Notes: generated from the letters alone by a model not told the origin. Counted from the first letter of the stretch, positions 38,423 to 47,895 are shown. The stretch is DNA of 64,000 nt from Bacteroidales bacterium (GCA_017427985.1 JAFRRS010000002.1:1-64000); one strand, 5' to 3'. Program-made: numbers and translations.

Positions 38423-39136
38423 TTAATGGTTTAAGTGTTTTTCCCAATCGTTTACAGTATAAACCTTCATGAAATACTCCTCATCCGAGAGTTTTTCCTT
38501 CACAGCTTCTTCATGTGCGTCTGCGAGAACTTGCTCAATGAGTTCTGTAGCACCTGTCACATCAAAGATATTCTTCAACTGGTCGAGACTCTCTTTAGGA
38601 ATCTTGCGCAATCCGCCAGGACCATCGCCGTCAAGGTTCGAGCCCATACGCGCATGAAGGTCATCCAAATTGTCGTTAATCCACTTTCCAACAGGTCCGA
38701 ATTCCTTATGGGTTTCATAATCAAATGTCCGCGGATAAACGCAATAGCCGTAGTTTAAGATATTGGAAGTCAAGTCTTTAACAACAATATACTGTTGTCT
38801 TCCTTTTTCTGATTCCATATATAGTCCGCTTCTCATTGAGAGCTTGCGCAACGCCATAATCACCAAACCGGGAGCGTTGGCACGAGGGCAGCGCGTCACA
38901 CACGACATGCACTCACCGCAGTACCAAATGGTGTCGCTTTTCAACAAATCCTCCAATTCCTGCTCGTTTTTGCGCGAAACGATGTTCACAATGTTCTTCG
39001 GATTGTATTTGTAAAACTCCGCAGCCGGACAAACTGCCGTGCAAACGCCACAGTTCATGCACGCCTTCATCCCCTCTTTTATCCTGTAATCCTTATATAA
39101 TTCCTCTACAAGATGCCCTTTGAATCTATATTCCAT
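38423..39136 (-). CDS. HdrC-like dicluster ferredoxin subunit (first gene of the Hdr/Qmo-like operon)
   Basis: 237 aa. The ferredoxin domain has CMNCGVCTAVCPAA (about 25-38) and CGECMSCVTRCPRA (about 74-87). A distinctive C-terminal extension of about 130 residues with a GDGPGGLRKIP segment has no recognised motif. It heads a five-gene run on the minus strand with gaps of 3, 11 and 3 bp and a final 4-bp overlap. A -7 box at 39180 flanked by two palindromic operators lies upstream. Confidence 0.82.
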   Translation of the reverse strand: MEYRFKGHLVEELYKDYRIKEGMKACMNCGVCTAVCPAAEFYKYNPKNIVNIVSRKNEQELEDLLKSDTIWYCGECMSCVTRCPRANAPGLVIMALRKLSMRSGLYMESEKGRQQYIVVKDLTSNILNYGYCVYPRTFDYETHKEFGPVGKWINDNLDDLHARMGSNLDGDGPGGLRKIPKESLDQLKNIFDVTGATELIEQVLADAHEEAVKEKLSDEEYFMKVYTVNDWEKHLNH

Positions 39137-39153
39137 AAAAGTAAATTAGTATA

Positions 39154-39171
39154 TAGTAAATCGTTTTACTA
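39154..39171. promoter_or_regulatory. Palindromic operator 1 (TAGTAAA-N4-TTTACTA)
   Basis: Perfect 7-bp arms with a 4-nt spacer (TCGT). It lies just downstream of the -7 box of the Hdr-like operon, over the expected transcription start, a repressor-like position. Confidence 0.7.
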
Positions 39172-39179
39172 ACAGCCTG

Positions 39180-39187
39180 CAAAAGTA
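39180..39187 (-). promoter_or_regulatory. -7 promoter box for the Hdr/Qmo-like operon
   Basis: TACTTTTG followed by C on the minus strand, between the two palindromic operators. Confidence 0.6.
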
Positions 39188-39213
39188 GCAAATTTTTCTT
39201 TTCAAACAAGAAT

Positions 39214-39231
39214 TAGTAAAAAATTTTACTA
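39214..39231. promoter_or_regulatory. Palindromic operator 2 (TAGTAAA-N4-TTTACTA)
   Basis: Same 7-bp arms and 4-nt spacer length (AAAT) as operator 1, exactly 60 bp away. It is upstream of both the Hdr-like promoter (near -46) and the divergent glmS promoter. Confidence 0.7.
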
Positions 39232-39269
39232 TTTTTCAAAAAAATTCATTGATGTATTTCAGAAAGATT

Positions 39270-39277
39270 TATTTTTG
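39270..39277 (+). promoter_or_regulatory. -7 promoter box for glmS
   Basis: TATTTTTG followed by C, 39 nt before the start. Confidence 0.6.
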
Positions 39278-39316
39278 CAGGTTAAAAAAATATTTTTGGA
39301 TTAAAATATCAAAAAA

Positions 39317-41161
39317 ATGTGCGGAATTGTAGCTTACATTGGCAAAAAAGACGCTTATCCAATCTTGATTAACGGATTGAAACGTCTCGAGTATCGTGGC
39401 TATGACAGCGCCGGAGTGGCACTGCTCAACGAGAACGATGAACTTAATGTTTACAAAACAAAAGGCAAAGTCTCTGATTTAGAGAAGTTTACCATAGCCA
39501 AAGATATCAGTGGCCATATAGGCATAGCACACACACGCTGGGCAACTCACGGTGAGCCTAACGACATCAACGCGCATCCGCACCTTTCGCGTTCAGGCAA
39601 TATTGCATTGATTCACAATGGAATTATCGAGAATTATCTTACGATAAAAAAAGAATTGGAGAATCGTGGCTTTGATTTCAAATCGAGCACTGATACTGAA
39701 GTTCTGGTGAATCTCATTGAGGATGTTATGCTTACGCAAAAAGTCGATCTTTTTGAGGCAACACGTATAGCTTTGAATCACGTCAACGGCGCTTATGCCA
39801 TCGCTTTGATTGAAAAAGGTCATCCGGACACTCTTATCGCTGCAAGAAAAGGCTCTCCGATGGTCATTGGCATTGGCAAGGACGAGTATTTCATCGCTTC
39901 CGACGCCACTCCTATCGTAGGAATGACTTCGCAGGTGGTTTATATTGAAAATGAAGAGGTTGTAAAGGTGAAACTCGGCGAAGAGATGAAACTCAAGACC
40001 ATCGACGACGTCGAAATGACACCTTATATCCAAGAGCTTCAGCTGAATCTCGAATCTATTGAAAAAGGCGGCTTCGAGCATTTCATGCTGAAGGAGATTT
40101 ACGAGCAGCCGACAACGGTTCGCGACACCATGCGCGGTCGTCTCCATGCCGACCTCGGCACCATCACGCTCGGCGGTATATTCGACTACGAACAGAAGAT
40201 TCTCAACGCACGCAATATCATCATCGTGGCTTGCGGAACGTCATGGCACGCCGGTCTCGTGGGGAGCTACCTCATTGAGCTCTACGCCGGAATACGCGTG
40301 AAGGTTGAATACGCCTCCGAATTCCGTTACCGCAACCCTGTCATCTTCCCTGACGATGTTGTCATCGCCATCTCACAATCGGGAGAGACAGCCGACACAC
40401 TCGCTGCCATTGAGATCGCAAAGGAAAAAGGAGCTACCGTTCTCGGCATCTGCAACGTTATCGGCTCATCCATTTCACGCGTCACCGACGCAGGCGTGTA
40501 CACTCATGCAGGTCCGGAAATCGGTGTCGCTTCTACGAAAGCGTTCACAGCCCAAGTGGCGGTCCTCACCATGATTGCAATCCATCTCGCCGAGCTTAAC
40601 GGACATCTGCCGAAATCGAAGATAATGGAGCTCATCAACGAACTCGACCTCATTCCTGAAAAGATTCAGACGACATTGGAACGCAGCGCCATTGTGAAAG
40701 ACATCGCTGCTGAGATGAAAGAGTGTCACAACGCCATCTATCTCGGCCGTCTGCAGAACTTCCCTGTGGCTCTAGAAGGCGCTTTGAAACTGAAGGAGAT
40801 TTCTTACATCCACGCTGAAGGCTATCCTGCCGCAGAAATGAAACACGGTCCTATCGCGTTGATTGACAAAGACATGCCTGTCATCTTCATTGCGACAAAC
40901 AAATCGACTTACGAAAAGGTCGTTTCAAACGTTCAGGAAGTGAAGGCACGCCATGGAAAGATTATCAGCGTGGTGACTGAAGGCGACGTGCTCGTGAAAG
41001 AGATGTCGGACTATGTCATCGAAATCCCTGACACCGAATGTACTTACGCCCCGCTGCTCGCCACGATTCCGTTGCAGCTCCTCGCCTACTACATCGCCGT
41101 GCTGCGCGGCTGTAACGTCGACCAGCCGAGAAATCTGGCAAAATCAGTAACTGTCGAATAA
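39317..41161 (+). CDS. glmS: Glutamine-fructose-6-phosphate aminotransferase
   Basis: 614 aa, normal length. The N-terminal class II amidotransferase domain has the catalytic Cys right after the initiator Met (MCGIVAYIG) and the HTRWATHG and GNIALIHNGII motifs. Two SIS domains follow (ACGTSWHAG, SQSGETADTLAA, ASTKAFTAQ) and the protein ends with the invariant DQPRNLAKSVTVE. It makes glucosamine 6-phosphate, entry point to amino-sugar and peptidoglycan synthesis. It is divergent from the Hdr-like operon; no glmS ribozyme was seen in the short leader. Confidence 0.97.
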   Translation: MCGIVAYIGKKDAYPILINGLKRLEYRGYDSAGVALLNENDELNVYKTKGKVSDLEKFTIAKDISGHIGIAHTRWATHGEPNDINAHPHLSRSGNIALIHNGIIENYLTIKKELENRGFDFKSSTDTEVLVNLIEDVMLTQKVDLFEATRIALNHVNGAYAIALIEKGHPDTLIAARKGSPMVIGIGKDEYFIASDATPIVGMTSQVVYIENEEVVKVKLGEEMKLKTIDDVEMTPYIQELQLNLESIEKGGFEHFMLKEIYEQPTTVRDTMRGRLHADLGTITLGGIFDYEQKILNARNIIIVACGTSWHAGLVGSYLIELYAGIRVKVEYASEFRYRNPVIFPDDVVIAISQSGETADTLAAIEIAKEKGATVLGICNVIGSSISRVTDAGVYTHAGPEIGVASTKAFTAQVAVLTMIAIHLAELNGHLPKSKIMELINELDLIPEKIQTTLERSAIVKDIAAEMKECHNAIYLGRLQNFPVALEGALKLKEISYIHAEGYPAAEMKHGPIALIDKDMPVIFIATNKSTYEKVVSNVQEVKARHGKIISVVTEGDVLVKEMSDYVIEIPDTECTYAPLLATIPLQLLAYYIAVLRGCNVDQPRNLAKSVTVE

Positions 41162-41170
41162 TTTTAAAAA

Positions 41171-43729
41171 ATGAAGAGATGTCTCCTATTAATATTAATA
41201 ATGCTTGCCTGCGTCACGGCGTTTTCACAGCAAACCGTTGTGAAAGGCAAGATTATTGATATTGAGACCGGAGAAGGGCTTCCTTTTGCAAATATTTCTT
41301 ATGTCGTTGACGGTCAGACTTACGGTACCGCCAGCGACATAAATGGTGTTTACCGTCTTGAATCCGACAAGATTTTCGATTATGTGACGTTTCAATATAC
41401 CGGCTACAAACCGTACAAAGTCAAAATAAAACGTTTCACGACACAGACCATCAACGCGAAGATGGAATCGATTGCGATAACGCTGCCGAAAGCTGAAGTC
41501 AGGGCGAAACGCCGCATCAGGGAACGTTACAAAAGAAAAGGTAATCCTGCTGTTGAGCTTATCCGCAAGGTTCAGAAAAACGCCGAGAAAAACAGCCTTA
41601 CAGGCTTCGATTACTATCAGTACGATGAGTACAGCAAGCTCGAACTCGGACCGTCAAATCTCAGCGACAGCCTTGAAACAAAGCGTTTCATGAAAAACAT
41701 GAAGTTCGTGTGCGAGAACATCCGCCCATCGGAACTAACTGGCAGAAACTATCTCTCGATGTATTTCGTGGAGACGCTTTCCAAGACCTATTATCGCAAG
41801 AATCCTTCTTTTATCACGACCGAAGTCACTGACACCAAAGACGTTCTGCTCAGCAAGTTCCTCGATTTCACTTCTATGGAGGCTGTCATCGACAACTGGA
41901 TTGGCTTTGTTGATGTTTATCAGCGCAATGTGAGCCTGTTCAACAACGAATACACCTCCCCGATGTCGCCTATCGCGGTGACGTTTTATCATTTTTATAT
42001 CGTCGACACCGTCAAATATGATAACGAGAATTGCATCGTTCTGTCATTCACTCCCGCCAACCAGATGGATATGGGTCTCTGCGGAAGTCTTTGGATTACA
42101 AACGATTCATCGTATATGGTGAAGAAAGTCCAGCTGCAGATTCCAAAGCATTCGGGCACCAATTTTGTGGAGGCTATGATGTTTGAACAGGAATATGTAA
42201 AAGTTGATTCAGTGATGATTCCAACTCATTACAACCTCGTGGCTGACATTTTTTACCTCGGTGTGGCTCTCCATGGCAAGCGTTCGGGCGTTTTCACGAA
42301 TATCGAGATCAACAAACCGATGCCTGATAATTTCTATTCAGGGAAGCCTGAAAAAACTCGAAGCAAGGATTTTTACGCACATCGTGATGATGAGGAATAT
42401 TGGAATCAAAAGCGCACCGACAGCTTGACGCAACATGAAAAACGCATCTCTGAAGATAACGAGAAGCTGAAGAAAGTCTGGGGATTCCGAATCTTGTCAG
42501 GGACTGCCCTCGCAATTGGCTATAACTACATCGACTGCGGTCCGATAGATATTGGTCCAGTGTTTAATATGCTCAGTTACAATGAGATAGAAGGCTGGAG
42601 ACCTCGTTTTGGCGCAAAAACAAACACTCGTTTCCATAAACATATTTTCCTCGAGGGTTTCGTGGCATACGGCGTTAAGGATGAGAAATTCAAGTATCGC
42701 GGACAAATTATGTATTCGTTTAACGACAAGGTCAACAACCAGTGGGAGTTCCCGATGAACCTTCTGACTCTGTCTTATGAACATAACACAAATGTGCCAC
42801 GAATGGAGACTTTCGGCTATAGTTTCAACGAAGACACCGACCGTCTCGGAAGGTCTTTCAGCCGCCAAGGAAACCGTAAGATGATTTTCAGCGACAAGAT
42901 CAAGATAATGTACGATTATGAGACAAAGAATCAAATAGGATTGAAGTTTTTCGCTGAATATCAAGAACAAAGACCCCTCGGCGATTTGCAATTCGTTACC
43001 AATGGCGGCAAAATTTACAATCCATTCACAACTAATGCTTTTGGGGTTGATATAAGATTCGCCAACAACGAGAAAGTTTACCAGATTCATCAGTTCAGAA
43101 AACCGTTAGCGAGTTCAGTGGCTCCAATAGTAACATTAGGTTACCGTTACGGCGGCAAGATTCTCGGCTCCGACTATGAGTATCACAAAATACTGGCGAT
43201 GTTTAGTAAACGCTGGTTTTTGAGCGTTCTCGGCACAGCTGATTTGAATATCACGGGCGGAACAGTCCTCGGCTCGGCACCTTACCCACTGCTGTTCGTT
43301 CATCGCGCCAACCAAGGCATTTATTACGACGACCGCGGCTTCAACCTTATGAATTATTATGAATTCGTCAGCCAGTATTACGTTCAGGGAATGTTCGACT
43401 ACAATTTCAATGGATTCATACTCAATAGAATACCGCTTATCGGAAAACTGAAACTTCGTGAAGTCGTGTCTTTGAAAGCGGTCTGGGGCGGTATATCCGA
43501 CGAATGCAATCCTTCAAACGGAAAAACAAATCTTTTTGCTTTTCCAACAACGCCAGATGGACAGACTCAAACCTACACTTTGGAAAAAGAGCCTTACGTT
43601 GAAGGCGGCATCGGAATAGCTAACATATTCAGTATCTTACGAATAGACTACGTGAGACGTTTCAATTACCTTGACCATCCCGAAGTCGACAAATGGGGAA
43701 TTTTCTTCTCCCTCAAAGTGAAATTCTAA
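41171..43729 (+). CDS. DUF5686 outer-membrane protein with CarboxypepD_reg-like domain (copy 1)
   Basis: 852 aa with a signal peptide (about 1-19, ending AFSQ). Residues about 22-105 are a carboxypeptidase-regulatory-like beta-sandwich (VVKGKIIDIETGEGLPFANI, TASDINGVYRL, FQYTGYK). The remainder is DUF5686, ending in beta-strands typical of an outer-membrane barrel with a terminal aromatic residue (FFSLKVKF). It starts 9 bp after glmS, suggesting read-through. Function unknown; a paralogue of similar size is at 44574. Confidence 0.85.
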   Translation: MKRCLLLILIMLACVTAFSQQTVVKGKIIDIETGEGLPFANISYVVDGQTYGTASDINGVYRLESDKIFDYVTFQYTGYKPYKVKIKRFTTQTINAKMESIAITLPKAEVRAKRRIRERYKRKGNPAVELIRKVQKNAEKNSLTGFDYYQYDEYSKLELGPSNLSDSLETKRFMKNMKFVCENIRPSELTGRNYLSMYFVETLSKTYYRKNPSFITTEVTDTKDVLLSKFLDFTSMEAVIDNWIGFVDVYQRNVSLFNNEYTSPMSPIAVTFYHFYIVDTVKYDNENCIVLSFTPANQMDMGLCGSLWITNDSSYMVKKVQLQIPKHSGTNFVEAMMFEQEYVKVDSVMIPTHYNLVADIFYLGVALHGKRSGVFTNIEINKPMPDNFYSGKPEKTRSKDFYAHRDDEEYWNQKRTDSLTQHEKRISEDNEKLKKVWGFRILSGTALAIGYNYIDCGPIDIGPVFNMLSYNEIEGWRPRFGAKTNTRFHKHIFLEGFVAYGVKDEKFKYRGQIMYSFNDKVNNQWEFPMNLLTLSYEHNTNVPRMETFGYSFNEDTDRLGRSFSRQGNRKMIFSDKIKIMYDYETKNQIGLKFFAEYQEQRPLGDLQFVTNGGKIYNPFTTNAFGVDIRFANNEKVYQIHQFRKPLASSVAPIVTLGYRYGGKILGSDYEYHKILAMFSKRWFLSVLGTADLNITGGTVLGSAPYPLLFVHRANQGIYYDDRGFNLMNYYEFVSQYYVQGMFDYNFNGFILNRIPLIGKLKLREVVSLKAVWGGISDECNPSNGKTNLFAFPTTPDGQTQTYTLEKEPYVEGGIGIANIFSILRIDYVRRFNYLDHPEVDKWGIFFSLKVKF

Positions 43730-43731
43730 AA

Positions 43732-44361
43732 TCAAAGGATGATATCCTCAAGCTTCACTTTCGGCACGTAATGCACGCCGTCAACGCGATAATATGCCCT
43801 ACTTTCTTCGACAGAAATGCTCTTCAACTTGATGTTTTCTGCGCCTTTTCCAACAGCTAAAATCGCCAATGGCTCGCAATCAAGTTTGAAATATTCCGTG
43901 ATATTCGCCTTGTTAAACGCGCAAATCATCACACAGTTGAGCCCCATATCAGTCGCCTTCAACGACATACTCTGCAGCGAAATTCCAAGGTCGATGTCAA
44001 TGATTTTTGTCTCTGGTGCCGAAGTGCAGACAATGATAAACGCCTCAGGCTCAGTGCCTTTGTAAGGAAGATGCAATTCTGGAAGCATCCCGCCAAGCTT
44101 GATATTGTTCAAAACGAAATCCGCCTCCTCGCCTTTTGTCACAAGCTTGAAACGAAGCACCTGCTGGTTCTTTCCCGATGCAATTTTCGTGTTGACATTC
44201 ACAATTCTATCAAGCATATCGCGCCTCACCACAAAGTCTTTCTTATACCCGCGATAGCTGCGGTTTTTCTCTAACAAAGTGTCAAAAGAGACATGTTTCA
44301 CCGTTTTCTTCGCACCAGCAGCGAATTCTTCCATTCTTTTTTCTAAATAACCGTCTGCCAT
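43732..44361 (-). CDS. Nitroreductase-family protein
   Basis: 209 aa. The RSYRGYKKD segment (near 34-42), ASGKNQQVLRFKLV and GISLQSMSLKATDMGLNC are the FMN-binding and dimer motifs of the nitroreductase fold, and the C-terminus carries LAILAVGKGAE. It probably reduces a quinone, flavin or nitro compound with NAD(P)H; the substrate is unknown. It is convergent with the DUF5686 gene, with a 2-bp gap. Confidence 0.82.
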   Translation of the reverse strand: MADGYLEKRMEEFAAGAKKTVKHVSFDTLLEKNRSYRGYKKDFVVRRDMLDRIVNVNTKIASGKNQQVLRFKLVTKGEEADFVLNNIKLGGMLPELHLPYKGTEPEAFIIVCTSAPETKIIDIDLGISLQSMSLKATDMGLNCVMICAFNKANITEYFKLDCEPLAILAVGKGAENIKLKSISVEESRAYYRVDGVHYVPKVKLEDIIL

Positions 44362-44381
44362 TTTTTAAAGCTTTTCATTTT

Positions 44382-44432
44382 GTCATTTCGAACGAAACGA
44401 AGTGTAGTCTAAAAATCCTCCTTCGAAATGAC
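44382..44432. repeat. REP-like hairpin element (family copy 3)
   Basis: Perfect 11-bp inverted arms GTCATTTCGAA (44382-44392) and TTCGAAATGAC (44422-44432) around 29 nt. It shares the GTCATTTCGA core with the elements at 12314 and 57426. Confidence 0.7.
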
Positions 44433-44436
44433 GTGA

Positions 44437-44444
44437 CAAAAATA
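44437..44444 (-). promoter_or_regulatory. -7 promoter box for the nitroreductase gene
   Basis: TATTTTTG on the minus strand. The REP-like hairpin at 44382 lies between this box and the start, in the leader. Confidence 0.45.
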
Positions 44445-44462
44445 CAAAAATTTTTAATTCCA

Positions 44463-44504
44463 TTCGCAGAAATGCGACCTACCACAGGGAACTGTGGGCA
44501 TTTC
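44463..44504. repeat. Composite hairpin repeat (TTCGCA-N4-TGCGA plus CCACAG/CTGTGG)
   Basis: Copy 2 of the TTCGCA/TGCGA element, followed by CCACAG-GGAA-CTGTGG; an outer GAAATGC/GCATTTC pair (44469-44475, 44498-44504) encloses the second stem. It is non-coding and lies between the two divergent promoters. Confidence 0.6.
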
Positions 44505-44548
44505 TAAAATGGTATTAAAAATGTTGATTACAAATTGCGACTTTTTTG

Positions 44549-44556
44549 TATTTTTG
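44549..44556 (+). promoter_or_regulatory. -7 promoter box for the second DUF5686 gene
   Basis: TATTTTTG followed by C, 17 nt before the ATG at 44574; it argues against the longer open frame starting upstream. Confidence 0.55.
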
Positions 44557-44573
44557 CATTTAAATTGGTTTTA

Positions 44574-47018
44574 ATGTTTAAGAAGTATATATTTCTCATA
44601 ATTCTAATCATTGCTACAGTTTCTTCAAACGCTCAGATTTTCAGCGTAAACGGCACCGTTTTGGATAGCGTTACAAAGCAAAAACTGGCATTTGTGAATA
44701 TTGTAATAAACGACGACGGAACTTTCGGCACAACCACCGACATTGACGGATATTTCAGCATAAAAAGCAAAAACGAGATTAAATCACTGACTTTTTCCTA
44801 CGTCGGCTACAAGAAAAAAACGGTTTCCACAGAGCATCTGAATATGAAATCCAACAAGTTTTATTTGAGTCCGGTTAGTTTCAAGCTTCAGGAAGTCGTG
44901 TTTGACGGTGGCGAGAATCCAGCGCATCGCATCATTGACAGTGTGGTAAAAAACCGTCGACGCAATAATCCCGAAATGCTTGATTATTATTCATATACGA
45001 TTTATGACCGTATGATTTTGACCGTCGACACAACTGAAGTCGCAGACTCCGTTTTTCTCGATTTCGGCAAACTCTGGCGCAAAAACGACCTCATGGTAAT
45101 GGAAACCGTTTCCGAAATATATCATAAGAAACCGAACAAAAACAAGCGCGAAATCAAGGCGAACATCGTTTCAGGACTAAAAAACCCGATGTATTTCTAC
45201 GTCCTCGACGGAATGCAAAGCACTAATTTTTATGATGAATTCATCACTGTTTACGAGAAAAACTACATCAACCCGATAACGCCAGGCAGCAAGTCACGAT
45301 ATTTCTTCGGACTCGAATCCGTGATGCCAACAGCCGACGGCGACACCTTATATATAATATCGTTCAAGCCACGTCGCAACGCCACTTTCGACGCTCTCAA
45401 AGGTGTCATGACAATCACTTCCGACGGCTGGGCAGTCGTCAACGTGAAAGCCGAAGCCGCCGACAAATCAAACACCCTCGACGTAAAGATACAGCAGCTC
45501 TACGCTAAAGTCAACGATTCCGTATGGTTCCCGACACAGCTCAACACCGACATTGTTTTCTTGAGAATGCTGGCTTACGACAATGCCTTGGAAATTGGCT
45601 TGGGCGCTCCAGATAACACCAACACCTCTCTAAATGGCATCGGAAGAAGCTACATTTCAAATATAAAAGTCAACGAACCTATTGAAAATAAAGTGTTTGG
45701 CTCGACCGACATCGAATTGGCAGAAGATTCGGGACAGAAAAACGACCTGTTTTGGAATTATTACCGCAACGACAGCGTCAACGAACGAATTATCAACACT
45801 CACAAACTCATTGACAGTCTCGCAAAAGAAAGCGACATCGACTTCGATGCACTCTTGGACGGCACGCACACAATACTTTCGGAGGGCGCGATTCCGTGGG
45901 GAAAATTCAACATCGGGCTGTCCGATATCATGAACTACAACATCGCCAACAAGTTTTACCTCGGTCTTGGCGTAAAAACAAATGAAAAATTGTCAAAAAC
46001 CTTAGGATTCGGTGGTTATTTCGGATATTGGTTCGGTCCCAAACATGCCAATTACGGCGGAAGTTTCGATATAAAATTCAATCGCAAGCATGATTTTGGA
46101 TTGAATCTTCGCTTCGACCACATCTATGATGCCGTCGGTAACTACGGCTTCATGAATAACGCCAACAATCCGCTCAATGAAAGCAATTACAAGTATTTTT
46201 ACATCAAATGGACCACTTTGAACACCTCCGCATCAGCTGAGTTATATACTCGTTTCGCCAAGATTTGCAAGGGTTTTGTAAAATTTAGCCTCAACGACAA
46301 AGTGATGTACGATTGGTACAGTTTCAACAATAATGACAGCGTTTTCAACGGCAGATTCCGCATCACAACTCTCGATTTCAAACTCAGAATTGCTCCAGGC
46401 GAGCGTTACATGCTAACGCCCAAGGGTCTTGTCACGGTCACGGCTGGGAAACCGATAATCTGGTTATCATATCAGAAAGATCTCAATGGAATCATGGACT
46501 GCCCATTCAATTACGACAAAATCCAGTTCCAGCTAACTCATTCATGGCTAACGCGTTACCTTGGCAAAACAACAATAACACTCCAGGCAGGATACGTCTT
46601 CGGTGACGTTCCGTTGTTCGAGAATTTCAACATTTTTGCAAACAACGAAGGATTCGCGCTTTATTCGACTGAAAGTTTTGCAACGATGCAGATCAACGAA
46701 TTCATTTGCGACAATTTCGCTTTGTTGTTCTTCACACATAACTTCGGCAAGTTCTTCAAAACCAAGCGTTTCAATCCCGAATTCATCTTCGTGACTAATA
46801 TCGGTTGGGGAGACATCTCAAATCCACAAAAACATGAAGGTCTTGAACTGAAAAGCATGAAGGACGGATTCTATGAAAGCGGTCTCGTAATAGATAACAT
46901 ATTGAAAATCAGTACCGCACAACTTGGATTTGGCACTTATTACCGCTACGGCGCCAACTCTTTCGACAAAGTCGCCGACAACTTCGCCTTCAAACTGAAA
47001 CTTGGAATAAAACTATAA
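44574..47018 (+). CDS. DUF5686 outer-membrane protein with CarboxypepD_reg-like domain (copy 2)
   Basis: 814 aa from the ATG at 44574, which begins a signal peptide (MFKKYIFLIILIIATVSSNA). The same architecture as the protein at 41171: a regulatory-like sandwich (VNGTVLDSVTKQKLAFVNIV, TTDIDGYFSI, SYVGYK) and then DUF5686 with a barrel-like end (FAFKLKLGIKL). Sequence identity between the two copies looks modest, so this is an old duplication. The stop overlaps the convergent GlcNAc-kinase-like gene by 6 bp. Confidence 0.85.
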   Translation: MFKKYIFLIILIIATVSSNAQIFSVNGTVLDSVTKQKLAFVNIVINDDGTFGTTTDIDGYFSIKSKNEIKSLTFSYVGYKKKTVSTEHLNMKSNKFYLSPVSFKLQEVVFDGGENPAHRIIDSVVKNRRRNNPEMLDYYSYTIYDRMILTVDTTEVADSVFLDFGKLWRKNDLMVMETVSEIYHKKPNKNKREIKANIVSGLKNPMYFYVLDGMQSTNFYDEFITVYEKNYINPITPGSKSRYFFGLESVMPTADGDTLYIISFKPRRNATFDALKGVMTITSDGWAVVNVKAEAADKSNTLDVKIQQLYAKVNDSVWFPTQLNTDIVFLRMLAYDNALEIGLGAPDNTNTSLNGIGRSYISNIKVNEPIENKVFGSTDIELAEDSGQKNDLFWNYYRNDSVNERIINTHKLIDSLAKESDIDFDALLDGTHTILSEGAIPWGKFNIGLSDIMNYNIANKFYLGLGVKTNEKLSKTLGFGGYFGYWFGPKHANYGGSFDIKFNRKHDFGLNLRFDHIYDAVGNYGFMNNANNPLNESNYKYFYIKWTTLNTSASAELYTRFAKICKGFVKFSLNDKVMYDWYSFNNNDSVFNGRFRITTLDFKLRIAPGERYMLTPKGLVTVTAGKPIIWLSYQKDLNGIMDCPFNYDKIQFQLTHSWLTRYLGKTTITLQAGYVFGDVPLFENFNIFANNEGFALYSTESFATMQINEFICDNFALLFFTHNFGKFFKTKRFNPEFIFVTNIGWGDISNPQKHEGLELKSMKDGFYESGLVIDNILKISTAQLGFGTYYRYGANSFDKVADNFAFKLKLGIKL

Positions 47019-47873
47019 ACCTTTGTAATACTCCACCAACCCATCCATCGGATTTTTAAGTATTTTTGTGCATTTAAAACCATGATTTTCAAGTACTTCC
47101 AATAAAATATCTTGAAACACAAACGCCACCGAGCCAACAAAAGCCACGCTGTAATTCCGAGCAGAGCGAGGAATCTCATTATCATTTGCAGAAACCATCA
47201 ATGAATATTGAATAAACTCCTCAAAGCAATCTTGCACTACATCTTTAACATATTGATTCCCAACATTTTCCATCGCAAACCTCGCAAACTCCGCCAAATA
47301 CCTCGACGGCGCTTCACCATGATATACGTTTTTCAACAAAGTCTCCCTGTCCAAATGATATTTCTCATCAAACTTCTCACGCAAATCCCGTGGCATGATT
47401 CCTAAAAAATAATCATGAACAATCCGCTTCCCAATATGGCAGCCACTCCCCTCATCTCCCAACATAAAACCAAGAGAAACAATGCCTTGCGTTATTTTTT
47501 CACCATCAAAAAAACAAGCATTTGAGCCAGTTCCCAAAATGCACGCAATCCCAGGATTTCTGCCAAAGAGAGCATGACAAGCGCCCAAAGTATCAGGATA
47601 AACTTCTATATCGTTGATTTTAAATACCATAGCAAAAATCATCGCCACTTTATTCTGATTCGTTTCAGTGCCACACCCCGAACCGTAAAAGAAAATCTTG
47701 CTAACACTCTGATTATCAATGGTATTCTTTGCATCTTCAACAGTTCTTCTTATAATCTCATTATCTGTAAAATTTGGATTAAAACCGTTGGTAATGAATC
47801 GCTTGATGACATTTTTGCCATCTAAAACAACCCACTCGGCTTTCGTTGAACCGCAATCGATAATCAGTGTCAT
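47013..47873 (-). CDS. BadF/BadG-type ATPase, N-acetylglucosamine-kinase-like
   Basis: 286 aa from the ATG at 47873 (MTLIIDCGSTKAEWVVLDG), where the phosphate-1 motif DCGSTKAEW starts the fold; the frame extends upstream across the promoter. Further ASKHA motifs are ILGTGSNACFFDG (phosphate 2) and GFMLGDEGSGCHIGKR. This length and motif set match GlcNAc/MurNAc-type kinases of Bacteroidota. With glmS and a GH20 enzyme nearby, phosphorylation of GlcNAc released in cell-wall or chitin breakdown is the best guess. A -7 box lies 14 nt from the start, so the leader is very short. Confidence 0.8.
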   Translation of the reverse strand: MTLIIDCGSTKAEWVVLDGKNVIKRFITNGFNPNFTDNEIIRRTVEDAKNTIDNQSVSKIFFYGSGCGTETNQNKVAMIFAMVFKINDIEVYPDTLGACHALFGRNPGIACILGTGSNACFFDGEKITQGIVSLGFMLGDEGSGCHIGKRIVHDYFLGIMPRDLREKFDEKYHLDRETLLKNVYHGEAPSRYLAEFARFAMENVGNQYVKDVVQDCFEEFIQYSLMVSANDNEIPRSARNYSVAFVGSVAFVFQDILLEVLENHGFKCTKILKNPMDGLVEYYKGL

Positions 47874-47887
47874 TTCTAAAATTTTTG

Positions 47888-47895
47888 CAAAGTTA
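47888..47895 (-). promoter_or_regulatory. -7 promoter box for the GlcNAc-kinase-like gene
   Basis: TAACTTTG followed by C on the minus strand, 14 nt before the chosen start. Confidence 0.5.

Noticed and set aside
39278-39316. glmS ribozyme in the glmS leader
   Set aside because: The leader after the -7 box is only about 30 nt and AT-rich; the conserved ribozyme core cannot fit.
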